DNA of 64,000 nt, taken from assembly GCF_039535475.1 (NCBI RefSeq), contig NZ_BAAAXG010000026.1, positions 3,653,501-3,717,500 on the forward strand, written 5' to 3'. A model generated the notes under the pieces. The model had not been told where the DNA came from. It saw only the letters and a list, made by a program, of their open reading frames with translations, and made no database searches. Below, piece by piece: positions 10,297-19,088 of the stretch (its first letter is position 1; the number at the start of each line of letters is the position of its first letter). The translations under genes and the position numbers were made by a program. This DNA comes from Streptomyces showdoensis (lineage in GTDB: Bacteria; Actinomycetota; Actinomycetes; Streptomycetales; Streptomycetaceae).

Positions 10297-11343
10297 TTAC
10301 GGAGAGGGAAGGGTACGGAGCACCTGCGCGGCCTCGGACATGATCCGGGTGACGAGTTCTCCGCAGCCGGGCAGGTCCTCGATCACCCCCGCGACCTGTC
10401 CGGAGGCCATGACGCCGAGGTCGGTGCGGCCCTCGACCATGGAGGCCTTCAGGAGCATCGGGGTGTTCGCGGCGAGCAGCACCTGGCTCCAGGACAGGTC
10501 CTTGCCGTGGCGCATCGCGAGCCCCTCGCGGACCATCGCCGGCCAGGAGAGGCCGGAGATCCGCCGGAAGCCCGAGGCCCGGCGCACGGCCTGGGCCAGG
10601 GAGCGGAGCCGGCCCGCGCCCTCCAGCGCCGCGACCATCTCGGTGCGCAGCATCCGGTGCGGCAGCCCGTCGACGGCGGTGGTGACCGTGATGTCCTTGA
10701 CGGTCGCCGCCAGGTACCGCGCCTTCACGGCGTCGGGGACGGTCGAGTCGGAGGTGAGGAGGAAGCGGGTGCCCATGGCCACGCCCGCGGCGCCGTAGGA
10801 CAGCGCGGCGACCAGGCCGCGGCCGTCGTGGAAGCCGCCGGCCGCGATCACCGGGATGTCCACCGCGTCGACCACCTGCGGCAGCAGCACGGTCGTCGCG
10901 ACCTCGCCGGTGTGCCCGCCGCCCTCGCCGCCCTGCACGACCACCGCGTCCGCGCCCCAGCCGGCCACCTTCTCGGCGTGCCGGCGCGCCCCGACGGAGG
11001 GGATGACGACGACCCCGGCGTCCTTCAGCTCGGCGATCAGATCGCGGGAGGGCGCGAGCGCGAAGGAGGCGACCCGTACGCCCTCCTCGACGATGATCCG
11101 GACCCGCTCGCGGGCGTCGCCCGCGTCCGCCCGCAGGTTCACCCCGAAGGGCCGGTCGGTCCGGGACTTCACCTCCCGCACCGCCGCGCGCAGTCCGTCC
11201 ACGGTCATGGTGGCGGAGGCCAGGACGCCGAGCGCCCCGGCGTTCGCCGTGGCCGAGACGAGCCGGGGCCCGGCCACCCAGCCCATCCCGGTCTGCACGA
11301 TCGGGTGCTCGATGCCGACCAGCTCGGTGAGCGCCGTCTTCAT
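10297..11343 (-). CDS. ipdC: NMO/2-nitropropane dioxygenase-family flavoprotein, IpdC-like
   Basis: A 348-residue FMN-binding TIM barrel of the nitronate monooxygenase family: HPIVQTGMGWVAGPRLVSA at the start, GGEGGGHTGEV near residue 140, and the phosphate-binding end VIAAGGFHDGRGLVAALSYGAAGVAMGTRF. Its place directly after ipdA and ipdB, overlapping ipdB as ATGA, points to IpdC of steroid degradation (Rv3553 in M. tuberculosis), needed for processing the 5-hydroxy-HIC-CoA intermediate of rings C and D. On sequence alone it could be a generic nitronate monooxygenase; context raises the more specific call. Confidence 0.85.
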   Translation of the reverse strand: MKTALTELVGIEHPIVQTGMGWVAGPRLVSATANAGALGVLASATMTVDGLRAAVREVKSRTDRPFGVNLRADAGDARERVRIIVEEGVRVASFALAPSRDLIAELKDAGVVVIPSVGARRHAEKVAGWGADAVVVQGGEGGGHTGEVATTVLLPQVVDAVDIPVIAAGGFHDGRGLVAALSYGAAGVAMGTRFLLTSDSTVPDAVKARYLAATVKDITVTTAVDGLPHRMLRTEMVAALEGAGRLRSLAQAVRRASGFRRISGLSWPAMVREGLAMRHGKDLSWSQVLLAANTPMLLKASMVEGRTDLGVMASGQVAGVIEDLPGCGELVTRIMSEAAQVLRTLPSP

Positions 11344-12053
11344 CGGGCCGGGACCTCCCGCTCCCGCAGGCCCTTGGGGTCGATCACCTCGCGGATCAGC
11401 CGCAGCTCCTCCGCGGTGGGCTCGCGGGTGGACGGCACCTCGTCGCCGCCCGCCAGCGCGAAGCCGGTCGCGGCCCGGACCTCGTCCACGGTGACCCCCG
11501 GGTGCACGGAGGCGAGCCGCATGGTGCGGTCCGGGGTCTCGAAGTCGAAGACGCCGAGGTCGCTCACCACCCGGGGGAGCCGGTGGTACGGCCCGACCGC
11601 CCGGTCGTAGCCGACGCCGCTCACCATGTCGACCCGCTCGACGAAGACCCGGGCCGAGTGCTTGGGGATCCAGTAGCTCACCGGGTTGTTGAGGGTGTTG
11701 GCGGGCGCGCCGCGGACCCCCAGGAGCTGGCGGGCGGGACGTTCCCAGTCGCCGATGCAGGAGATGTTCTGGTTGCCGTGCCGGTCGATCTGGCTGGCGC
11801 CCATCATCACGTGCCGCCGCCCGCCGGTGACCATCGTCAGATGGCGGCGGTACGGCAGCCAGCCCTCGGGCTCCCCGTCGAGCCCGACGAGCAGGGCCTC
11901 GCCGTCGGTGAGCAGGAGGTCGGGGGAGAAGGTGCGCTTGGCCAGGCGGGCGCCGAAGGAGGGGATCAGGCCCATCGGGCTGGCCAGCACCTCGCCGTTG
12001 TCGCGCCAGGCCTCGGCGCAGGCGATCACGCAGTACTCGGCTCGGCTGGTCAC
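11340..12053 (-). CDS. ipdB: CoA-transferase-family beta subunit, COCHEA-CoA hydrolase IpdB
   Basis: The 237-residue protein belongs to the class I CoA-transferase beta family: VIACAEAWRDNGEVLASPMGLIPSFGARLAKRTFSPDLLLTDGEA at the start and GASQIDRHGNQNISCIGD near residue 105. In mycobacteria IpdA/IpdB form a heterotetramer that opens the last carbocyclic ring of the steroid (COCHEA-CoA) by hydrolysis rather than CoA transfer. The GTG start at 12053 overlaps the ipdA stop as GTGA; longer open frames upstream are shadows of ipdA. The stop overlaps ipdC. The alternative is an ordinary 3-oxoacid CoA-transferase subunit, but the flanking genes argue for IpdB. Confidence 0.86.
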   Translation of the reverse strand: MTSRAEYCVIACAEAWRDNGEVLASPMGLIPSFGARLAKRTFSPDLLLTDGEALLVGLDGEPEGWLPYRRHLTMVTGGRRHVMMGASQIDRHGNQNISCIGDWERPARQLLGVRGAPANTLNNPVSYWIPKHSARVFVERVDMVSGVGYDRAVGPYHRLPRVVSDLGVFDFETPDRTMRLASVHPGVTVDEVRAATGFALAGGDEVPSTREPTAEELRLIREVIDPKGLREREVPAR

Positions 12054-12970
12054 TTCTGCGCCTCCGTGTTCCCGGCGGTCGCGGCCTTGGCGGCGGTCCC
12101 CGCCTGCGCGGCGTGCTCGGCCTCTTCGGCGCGTTCCGCGTGCCAGGTCCGCACGGCCGCCTGGTAGTCGTCCTCGCCCTTGCCGGACAGGAAGCGTCCG
12201 GCGAACTCGGGCCAGGGAGTGGTCGCGTACAGCTTCTGGAAGGGCTCGTCGCGCCCGTAGTCCGGCACGCAGGAGGTGAAGTGGGCGCCGTTCGGGGTCT
12301 CGACGACGCCCGTGACGCTGTGCCGGGAGACCAGCAGGGTCTGCGGCACGACGTCCGGGCCGAAGGAGTCGACGATCCGCTCGCAGGAGACGTACGCGGT
12401 GTCCGCGGCCTCGCAGAAGAGGTCGTCGAAGTACGGGTCGGGGCCCAGGTACTGCCCGTTGCCGAGGCGGTCGGCGCGGTTGACGTGGACGAGGGCGGCG
12501 TCCATCCGCAGGGCCGGCACGGCGACGAACTCCTCGCTGTCCTCGTACGGGGAGGTGACGGTCCGCAGCTCCGGGTTGACCCGCATCACGTCCGAGCCGA
12601 GCCCGGCCCGCACCGGCAGGAACGGCAGCCGGTTGACGGCGGCGTGCAGCCCCCACATGAACATCGCCTCGTCGAGCTCGGTGAGTTCGAGGGCGCCGCG
12701 CTCCCGGGCCGCCCGGAAGTGCGGTTCGAGGGGGATGGAGTCCAGGGTCGCGAAGGGGGCGACCAGTCGGCGGATCCGGCCGGCGGCGGCGAGCACGCCG
12801 ACGTCGGGGCCGCCGTACGCGATCACGGTGAGATCGGTGATCTCGGACCGGAGCAGTGCTCTGATCAGGGCCATCGGCTTGCGCCGGGAGCCCCAGCCCC
12901 CGATGCCGATCGTCATGCCGGAACGGAGCCGCCCCACGACGTCCTCGGGGCTCATGGTCTTGTCGGTCAC
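12050..12970 (-). CDS. ipdA: CoA-transferase-family alpha subunit, COCHEA-CoA hydrolase IpdA
   Basis: A 306-residue class I CoA-transferase alpha subunit: RSGMTIGIGGWGSRRKPMALIRALLRSE (glycine-rich CoA-binding loop) near residue 15, ELTELDEAMFMWGLHAA near residue 95, and VHVNRADRLGNGQYLGPDPYFDD near residue 160. The length and gene order (echA20, ipdA, ipdB, ipdC) match the mycobacterial ring-C/D module. The GTG start overlaps the echA20 stop as GTGA. The last 30 residues are an Ala/Glu-rich tail. With IpdB it would hydrolyse the last ring; a conventional CoA-transferase is the fallback reading. Confidence 0.86.
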   Translation of the reverse strand: MTDKTMSPEDVVGRLRSGMTIGIGGWGSRRKPMALIRALLRSEITDLTVIAYGGPDVGVLAAAGRIRRLVAPFATLDSIPLEPHFRAARERGALELTELDEAMFMWGLHAAVNRLPFLPVRAGLGSDVMRVNPELRTVTSPYEDSEEFVAVPALRMDAALVHVNRADRLGNGQYLGPDPYFDDLFCEAADTAYVSCERIVDSFGPDVVPQTLLVSRHSVTGVVETPNGAHFTSCVPDYGRDEPFQKLYATTPWPEFAGRFLSGKGEDDYQAAVRTWHAERAEEAEHAAQAGTAAKAATAGNTEAQK

Positions 12971-13725
12971 GCGTCCTCCTGCGGGGCGGGGGCGCCGAAG
13001 CCGTCACGGACCCGGTCGGCGACACCGCTGAGGTTGGCCTCGAAGGTGAAGCCCTGCTCGAAGCGGTAGCTGCGGCGTACGTCGACGGGGTCGATGCCGT
13101 TGATGGCGGCCTTGGCGAGCCGGATCAGGGTGCCGTCCTTCGCCGCGATCTCGGCCGCCAGCTCCAGGGCCGCGGCGAGGAGTCCGGGGCGCGGGACCAC
13201 CTTCCAGACCGAGCCGTGGGCGTGCAGCTCCTGCGCGGTGGCGGTGCGCGAGGTGTAGTACAGCGCGCGCATCAGGTGCTGGGGGACCAGCCGGGCCAGA
13301 TGGGTGGCGGCCCCGAGGGCGCCCCGGTCCAGCTCGGGCAGGCCGAAGACGGCGTCGTCGGCGGCGACGATCGCGTCGGCGTTGCCGACCAGTCCGATGC
13401 CGCCGCCGAGGCAGAAGCCGCCGACCGCCGCGACGACCGGGACCTCGCATTCGTAGACCGCCGCGAAGGCCTCGGCGCAGCCCCGGTTGACCGCGACGAG
13501 GGCGTCGTGGCCCGGGTCCCGCTGGAGCTCCTTGATGTCGACGCCGGCGTTGAAGCCGCGGCCCTCGGCGGCGAGCACCACGCAGCGGACCTCCGGGTCG
13601 CGGCCGGCCGCGCGGACGGCGTCGGCGAGCGCGAACCAGTCCCGTACGGGAAGGGCGTTGACGGGGGGACGGTCGACGGTGACGAGCGCGATGCCCTTGT
13701 CCGGGCGGGAGGTGGAGACACCCAT
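12967..13725 (-). CDS. echA20: Enoyl-CoA hydratase/isomerase family, EchA20-like ring hydrolase
   Basis: A 252-residue crotonase-fold protein: GIALVTVDRPPVNALP at the start, AAEGRGFNAGVDIKELQRDP near residue 55 (oxyanion-hole region), and GGFCLGGGIGLVGNADAIVAADDAVFGLPELDRGALGAATHL near residue 105. It heads an operon with ipdA and ipdB and is divergent from two SDR genes, exactly the layout of Rv3550 (EchA20), which opens ring D of HIEC-CoA in mycobacteria. The ATG is preceded on its strand by GGAAAGG. The KstR2-like palindrome is 22-35 bases upstream of the start. A generic enoyl-CoA hydratase cannot be excluded from the sequence alone. Confidence 0.85.
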   Translation of the reverse strand: MGVSTSRPDKGIALVTVDRPPVNALPVRDWFALADAVRAAGRDPEVRCVVLAAEGRGFNAGVDIKELQRDPGHDALVAVNRGCAEAFAAVYECEVPVVAAVGGFCLGGGIGLVGNADAIVAADDAVFGLPELDRGALGAATHLARLVPQHLMRALYYTSRTATAQELHAHGSVWKVVPRPGLLAAALELAAEIAAKDGTLIRLAKAAINGIDPVDVRRSYRFEQGFTFEANLSGVADRVRDGFGAPAPQEDA

Positions 13726-13746
13726 GTGCGGATCAGCTACCTTTCC

Positions 13747-13760
13747 ACCAAACGTTTGTT
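13747..13760. promoter_or_regulatory. Candidate KstR2 operator
   Basis: ACCAAACGTTTGTT fits the mycobacterial KstR2 motif AnCAAGnnCTTGnT except for G to A and C to T at the symmetric inner positions; its core CAAACGTTTG is a perfect palindrome. It lies between the divergent echA20 operon and SDR pair, where one bound dimer could shut both promoters. Confidence 0.72.
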
Positions 13761-13790
13761 AGGTGACTGTTGGAAGGAAGGTAGCAGCCG

Positions 13791-14570
13791 ATGGAGCTGG
13801 ACGGGAGGGTCGTCGTCGTCACCGGTGGAACCCGCGGGGTCGGCGCGGGGATCGCCAGGGCCTTTCTGCGGGCCGGGGCCGAGGTCCTGGTCTGCGCCCG
13901 CAGACCCCCGGACGAACCGGTCGCGGCGGACGGCCGCACGGCCCGCTTCCACCCGCTCGACCTGCGCGGACCCGGTGCCGTGCGGAACCTCCTCGCCGAG
14001 GTCGGCGAGCGGTACGGGCGGCTCGACACCCTCGTCAACAACGCCGGCGGCACCCCGTACCGCCTGCTCGGCGAGGGCGACTCCGAGCGGCACGCCCGGG
14101 TCGTCGAGCTGAACCTCACCGTCCCGCTCACCGTCTCGCTGGCCGCCCACGGGCTGCTGCGGGCCTCCCGCGGCTCGATCGTCATGATCGGCAGCGTCAG
14201 CGGCACCCGCCCCTCGCCGGGCACCGCCGCGTACGGCGCCGCCAAGGCCGGCCTGGAGAACCTGGCCCGTTCCATGGCCGTGGAATGGGCCCCCGAGGTC
14301 CGGGTCAACACCCTGGTCCTCGGCATGGTCAGGACCGAACTGTCCCACCTCCACTACGGCGACGCCGAGGGGCTCGCGGCGGTCGGCGGGACCGTGCCGC
14401 TGGGCCGGCTCGCCGAACCGTCCGAGATCGGCGAGGCGGCCGTCTTCCTCGCCTCCGACCGGGCGGCGTACGTCTCGGGAGCCTCGCTCCTGGTGCACGG
14501 GGGCGGCGAACGCCCCGCCTTCCTGAACGCAGCGACCGTGAACAAGGAGAGCCGACATGGGTCTGTGTGA
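13791..14570 (+). CDS. SDR-family oxidoreductase (Rv3549c-like)
   Basis: A 259-residue classical short-chain dehydrogenase: NAD(P)-binding TGGTRGVGAG at residues 11-20, NNAGG near residue 84, catalytic Ser in IGSVSG and Tyr-x-x-x-Lys in YGAAKAG near residue 148. The ATG follows GGAAGGAAGG with nine bases' spacing. It is divergent from echA20 across the KstR2-like site and overlaps the next SDR gene by 14 bases, as in the mycobacterial KstR2 regulon, where this pair is present but without a settled reaction. Probably oxidises a hydroxyl on a ring-C/D CoA intermediate. Confidence 0.85.
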   Translation: MELDGRVVVVTGGTRGVGAGIARAFLRAGAEVLVCARRPPDEPVAADGRTARFHPLDLRGPGAVRNLLAEVGERYGRLDTLVNNAGGTPYRLLGEGDSERHARVVELNLTVPLTVSLAAHGLLRASRGSIVMIGSVSGTRPSPGTAAYGAAKAGLENLARSMAVEWAPEVRVNTLVLGMVRTELSHLHYGDAEGLAAVGGTVPLGRLAEPSEIGEAAVFLASDRAAYVSGASLLVHGGGERPAFLNAATVNKESRHGSV

Positions 14571-15432
14571 CGAACGAGTGGTCATCGTGACGGGCGCCGG
14601 CCGGGGGCTCGGACGGGCCCACGCCCTCGCCTTCGCCGCCGAGGGCGCCCGGGTCGTGGTCAACGACCTCGGCGTCGGGCTGGACGGCCGCCCCGGGCCC
14701 GACGGCCCGGCGGCCCTCGTCGTCGAGGAGATCAGGGCGGCGGGCGGCGAGGCCGTCGCCCACGGCGGCGACATCGCGACGACGGAGGGCGCCGCCTCCC
14801 TCGTCCGCACCGCCGTCGACACCTTCGGCCGCCTCGACACCCTCGTCAACAACGCGGGCTTCCTGCGCGACCGGATGCTCGTCAACCTCGACGAGGACGA
14901 CTTCGACGCGGTGATGCGGGTCCACGTGAAGGGCCACTTCCTGCCCCTGCGGCACGCCGCCGCCCACTGGCGCGCGGAGTCCAAGGCCGGCCGCCCGGTG
15001 ACCGCCCGGGTCGTCAACACCACCTCCGGGGCGGGGCTGCTCGGCAGCGTCGGCCAGGGCAACTACGCCGCGGCCAAGGCCGGCATCGTCGGCCTCACCC
15101 TGGTCGCGGCGGCCGAGATGGGCCGGTACGGGGTCCAGGTCAACGCCATCGCCCCCGCCGCCCGCACCCGCATGACCGAACAGACCTTCGCCGGCCTCGC
15201 CGCCCTGCCCGAGGACGTCTCCCCGCTGGTCGTCTGGCTCGGCTCGGCCGCCTCGGCGGGCGTCACCGGCCGGGTCTTCGAGGCCGAGGGCGGCCGCCTC
15301 ACCGTCATGGAGGGCTGGCACCCCGGCCCCACCGCCGACAAGGGCGCCCGGTGGACCCCGGCCGAGGCGGGCGAAGCGGCCCTGAAACTCCTTGCGGAGG
15401 CGACGGAGCCCCGGCCGGTGTACGGAGCCTGA
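14557..15432 (+). CDS. SDR-family oxidoreductase (Rv3548c / HSD17B4-like)
   Basis: A 291-residue SDR of the type related to the dehydrogenase part of peroxisomal multifunctional enzyme 2: TGAGRGLGRAHALAFAAEGARVVVNDLGV at residues 11-39 with the longer loop after the second strand, NNAGFLRDRML near residue 106, catalytic TTSGAG and YAAAKAGIVGLTL near residue 169. The C-terminal extension (VFEAEGGRLTVMEGWHPGP) is typical of this subclass. The ATG has AAGGAG seven bases upstream and overlaps the preceding SDR gene. It is the last gene of the divergent steroid-module transcript; the next gene is convergent. Confidence 0.86.
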   Translation: MGLCDERVVIVTGAGRGLGRAHALAFAAEGARVVVNDLGVGLDGRPGPDGPAALVVEEIRAAGGEAVAHGGDIATTEGAASLVRTAVDTFGRLDTLVNNAGFLRDRMLVNLDEDDFDAVMRVHVKGHFLPLRHAAAHWRAESKAGRPVTARVVNTTSGAGLLGSVGQGNYAAAKAGIVGLTLVAAAEMGRYGVQVNAIAPAARTRMTEQTFAGLAALPEDVSPLVVWLGSAASAGVTGRVFEAEGGRLTVMEGWHPGPTADKGARWTPAEAGEAALKLLAEATEPRPVYGA

Positions 15433-15539
15433 GGGGGCGTGCGCCCGGCCCGGTCCGACGGCGGGGCGGCGCGAGGTCCGACCCCGGCGGTGGGGGCGCC
15501 CGCCGGGCCGGCGCCGGTGGTACCGGCCGCACCCGCCCC

Positions 15540-17027
15540 TCAGCGGCAGCGCGGGGTCGTCCACTCCAGGCGGGTCCGGGTGCGGGGGTCCGTCACGTGC
15601 TCCAGGGCGGCCAGGGCCGTCTCGCGTGCGGGGCCGTCCGGGTCGGCGTCGGCCAGGATCCGCGCCAGCGCCTCCACGGCGCGCGGGTCCTGACGGATCG
15701 CCAGGCCCCGGGCGGCCTCCGCCGCCGTCTCCGGATCCGGGTCGGCGAGCCGCGCGGCAAGGGCCTCGCGCAGGGCCGGGGTGTCGTCGGGGAGTTCGGC
15801 GAGCGCCAGGGTGGCCCAGTCCCGGACCCGGGGCTCGGGGTCCCGGCTCAGCCCGGCCAGCACCCCGGCCGCCCCGGCGTGCCCCGCCGGCACGAGCCCG
15901 GTCAGCGAGGCGGCCGTCTGCCGCCGCACCTCGCCGTCCGGGTGCGCGGCGAGCCCGAGCAGTCCGGGCACGGCGCTCGCGTCCGCGCACTGCCCGAGCG
16001 CGACGGCGAGGGAGAGGGCGGGCTCGCGGGGGACGGCTGCGTCCGGCACGGCGGCGGCCACCTCCTCGGCCAGCCGCCGCAGCACCGGCAGCGCGCCCTC
16101 CGCGTGGCCCGGCAGGGCGGCGAGGACCTGGACGCCCAGGGCGCGGCGGAGCGGGTCGGGGGCGGCGCACCAGTCGGCGGCGGCCGCGAGGACGGCCCCG
16201 TCGGCGCGGGCCGCCAGGGCGGTGACCGCCGTCGTCCAGTCGTCCTGGGCCGGGTCGCCGCAGCGCAGGGCGCGCCCGGCGAGCTCCTCGTGCGGGGTGC
16301 GGACGCCGAGGGCGCCCTCCAGGAGGGTGGCGATCGCCGCGTGGCCGGTCTGGCGTTCGTCGCCGCGGGTCGGCGCGCCGTCCTCGCGCAGCAGCTCGAC
16401 GACCACGGTCACCCCGCCGTCCTCGGGCACCCGCCGCACCACCGCCTCGTAGGTGTCCCCGGCACCCCCGCCCTCGACCAGCCCGCGCCGCAGCACGGCC
16501 GCCATGTCCGCGCCGATCCACCGCCGGGCCTCGTCGAGCGCCTCCGGCCGGCTCCCCGCGCCGTGTTCGAGCAGCGCCCGCACGCAGGAGGCCGAGCCGC
16601 GCCGGGCGGCGGCCACCAGCGGGGCGAGCCCGTCGGGGCCCGGCCGGTCCGGGGCCGCGCCCGCCTCCAGCAGCTCGCGCACCACCTCCGTGTGGCCGAG
16701 CCGGATCGCCCAGGCCAGCGCGGTGAAGCCGTAGCCCTCCTCCTGGTCCGGGTCCGCGCCCGCGGCGAGCAGGGCCCGCACCACCTCGGCGTGACCCCCG
16801 CAGGCCGCCCCGCACAGCGGCAGGTCGGCGCCGTCCTCGCCGCCGTGCCGGGCCGGGTCGGCGCCGGCCGCGAGCAGCAGCCGGACGGCCACCGGCTGAT
16901 TGCCGACGGCGGCCCGGTACAGCGCGGTCTCGCCGTCCTCCACGGTCTCGGGGTCGGCCCCGTCCCGCAGGGCCCGCACCACCCCGTCGTCGTTCCCGTT
17001 CCACAGCGCCTCGAACAACGTGCTCAT
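15540..17027 (-). CDS. Ankyrin-repeat and HEAT-repeat protein
   Basis: The 495-residue protein has two repeat halves. Residues 1-170 are about five ankyrin repeats (ALWNGNDDGVVRALRDGADPE, LYRAAVGNQPVAVRLLLAAGADP, LCGAACGGHAEVVRALLAAGADPDQ, and two more). Residues 250-490 are PBS/HEAT-like alpha repeats (SLAVALGQCADASAVPGLLGLAAHPDGEVRRQTAASL and similar). No signal peptide or catalytic motif is seen, so it is a cytoplasmic protein-binding scaffold of unknown partner. It is convergent with the SDR pair and separated from the next gene by 81 bases. Confidence 0.85.
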   Translation of the reverse strand: MSTLFEALWNGNDDGVVRALRDGADPETVEDGETALYRAAVGNQPVAVRLLLAAGADPARHGGEDGADLPLCGAACGGHAEVVRALLAAGADPDQEEGYGFTALAWAIRLGHTEVVRELLEAGAAPDRPGPDGLAPLVAAARRGSASCVRALLEHGAGSRPEALDEARRWIGADMAAVLRRGLVEGGGAGDTYEAVVRRVPEDGGVTVVVELLREDGAPTRGDERQTGHAAIATLLEGALGVRTPHEELAGRALRCGDPAQDDWTTAVTALAARADGAVLAAAADWCAAPDPLRRALGVQVLAALPGHAEGALPVLRRLAEEVAAAVPDAAVPREPALSLAVALGQCADASAVPGLLGLAAHPDGEVRRQTAASLTGLVPAGHAGAAGVLAGLSRDPEPRVRDWATLALAELPDDTPALREALAARLADPDPETAAEAARGLAIRQDPRAVEALARILADADPDGPARETALAALEHVTDPRTRTRLEWTTPRCR

Positions 17028-17108
17028 GCGCCCGACCCTCGCCCGAGTCGCCCGAACGGCGCAAATCCATTACGTGGCCGACGGCCGGACACGCCGTCAG
17101 GCACCCCG

Positions 17109-17942
17109 TCAGGGCGCGCACTCCAGGACCGTGGCGCACACCCCGCACCGGGCCCGCACCCGTCCGCGGCCGGGTGCCAGCCGCAGCCGCTGTCCGCACA
17201 CCGGGCAGGGGAAGACGCCGTCCCCGACGGCCCGGGCGCGCCGCCGGGCGGCCCAGCCGGCGCCCGCGAGCGGCGGGCGACGCCAGTCGCGGGCGGCCTC
17301 CTCCCGGCCCCGCACCCAGGCCTCGTACGCCACCGCGCTGGTGAACCACGGGGAGGGGTCCTCGCCGAAGACCTCGGCCCGTTTGGCGAGGACGTAGCCG
17401 AACTCCTCGGGCGTCAGATAACCCAGCTTCTGGCTGGACACGCCGTCCTGCCGGAACGCGTCGAGCAGCAGCCAGCCCGCGCCGAGGTAGGTGGTGACGA
17501 CGTCGGTGAGGATCTCGTTCTCGGCGGTCGTGGGGAAGGCGAGCCCCAGGCGGTGCAGCAGCACATGGGTGATCTCGTGGGCCAGGGCGGCGCCGATGTC
17601 CCGGCGGTGGGCCGGCCGGGCGAAGCGTTCGTTGAGCTCGACGAAGTACTCCGGTCCGGCCGTCAGTTCGACGCCCGCCGCGTGCTCCATCGCGCGGAAG
17701 CTCACCACCATCCGGGCCTCCGGCAGCCGCAGGTGCCGGACGAGGGCGCGGGCCGCGGCCTGGGCGCCGAGGTGAAGCCCCTCCAGGTCCTCGACGGCGA
17801 CGTCGGAGGCCGGGACGCTCGTCCCGTACCGGTGCACCCCGTCGGGGGAGAGGCGCCGGTAGAGCGCGCGGATGGCGGCCCGGACCGTGTCGAGGTGCGG
17901 GAACCCGTGGACGACACGGGAGACTTCATCGCTGTGCGGCAT
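17109..17942 (-). CDS. Putative zincin metallopeptidase with C-terminal zinc ribbon
   Basis: I do not recognise a named family. The 277-residue protein carries HEITHVLLH near residue 130, a zincin HExxH site with a third His one turn on, and a downstream ENEIL that could give the third ligand. The last 55 residues hold four cysteines as CPVC and CGVC plus a final Cys, a zinc-ribbon pattern. There is no signal peptide, so it should act in the cytoplasm. The start ATG at 17942 follows GGGGTGG; the longer frame from 18044 runs into the divergent promoter of the trypsin gene and is less likely. Some minor peptidases linked to toxin-antitoxin or stress control have a similar HExxH layout. Confidence 0.75.
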   Translation of the reverse strand: MPHSDEVSRVVHGFPHLDTVRAAIRALYRRLSPDGVHRYGTSVPASDVAVEDLEGLHLGAQAAARALVRHLRLPEARMVVSFRAMEHAAGVELTAGPEYFVELNERFARPAHRRDIGAALAHEITHVLLHRLGLAFPTTAENEILTDVVTTYLGAGWLLLDAFRQDGVSSQKLGYLTPEEFGYVLAKRAEVFGEDPSPWFTSAVAYEAWVRGREEAARDWRRPPLAGAGWAARRRARAVGDGVFPCPVCGQRLRLAPGRGRVRARCGVCATVLECAP

Positions 17943-18024
17943 CCCGGACCACCCCCTGCCGTCCAGGGTACGGGCGGTGGGTCCGTCGTCCCTGGGCCTC
18001 CCTCGTCTGGCCGAAAAGGACTTC

Positions 18025-18900
<876 letters not shown>

Positions 18901-18920
18901 CGGACACGTCCGCGGTACCG

Positions 18921-18947
18921 GTGCCCGGGGCGCGCAGCCCCGGGCAC
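18921..18947 (+). terminator. Trypsin-gene terminator
   Basis: GTGCCCGGGGC and GCCCCGGGCAC form a perfect 11-pair stem with a five-base loop, 20 bases after the stop. There is no T tract. A smaller hairpin CGGAC/GTCCG at 18901-18912 precedes it. Confidence 0.75.
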
Positions 18948-18977
18948 CTCCGCGTCCGCGCCGCTCCCGCCCACGGG

Positions 18978-19045
18978 CCCGGTCCGCCCGCGCCCGGTCC
19001 GTCGGACCCGGTCCGCCCGGTCCGCCCGCGCCCGGTCCGCCGCCC
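18978..19045. repeat. CCCGGTCCG direct repeats
   Basis: Five imperfect copies of a CCCGGTCCG(CCCG) unit fill most of the non-coding gap between the convergent trypsin and beta-galactosidase genes. No gene is seen here. Confidence 0.6.
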
Positions 19046-19088
19046 CGGCCCGCCGAGCGCTTCCTCCCGCCCGCGCCGGGCGCGCCCG

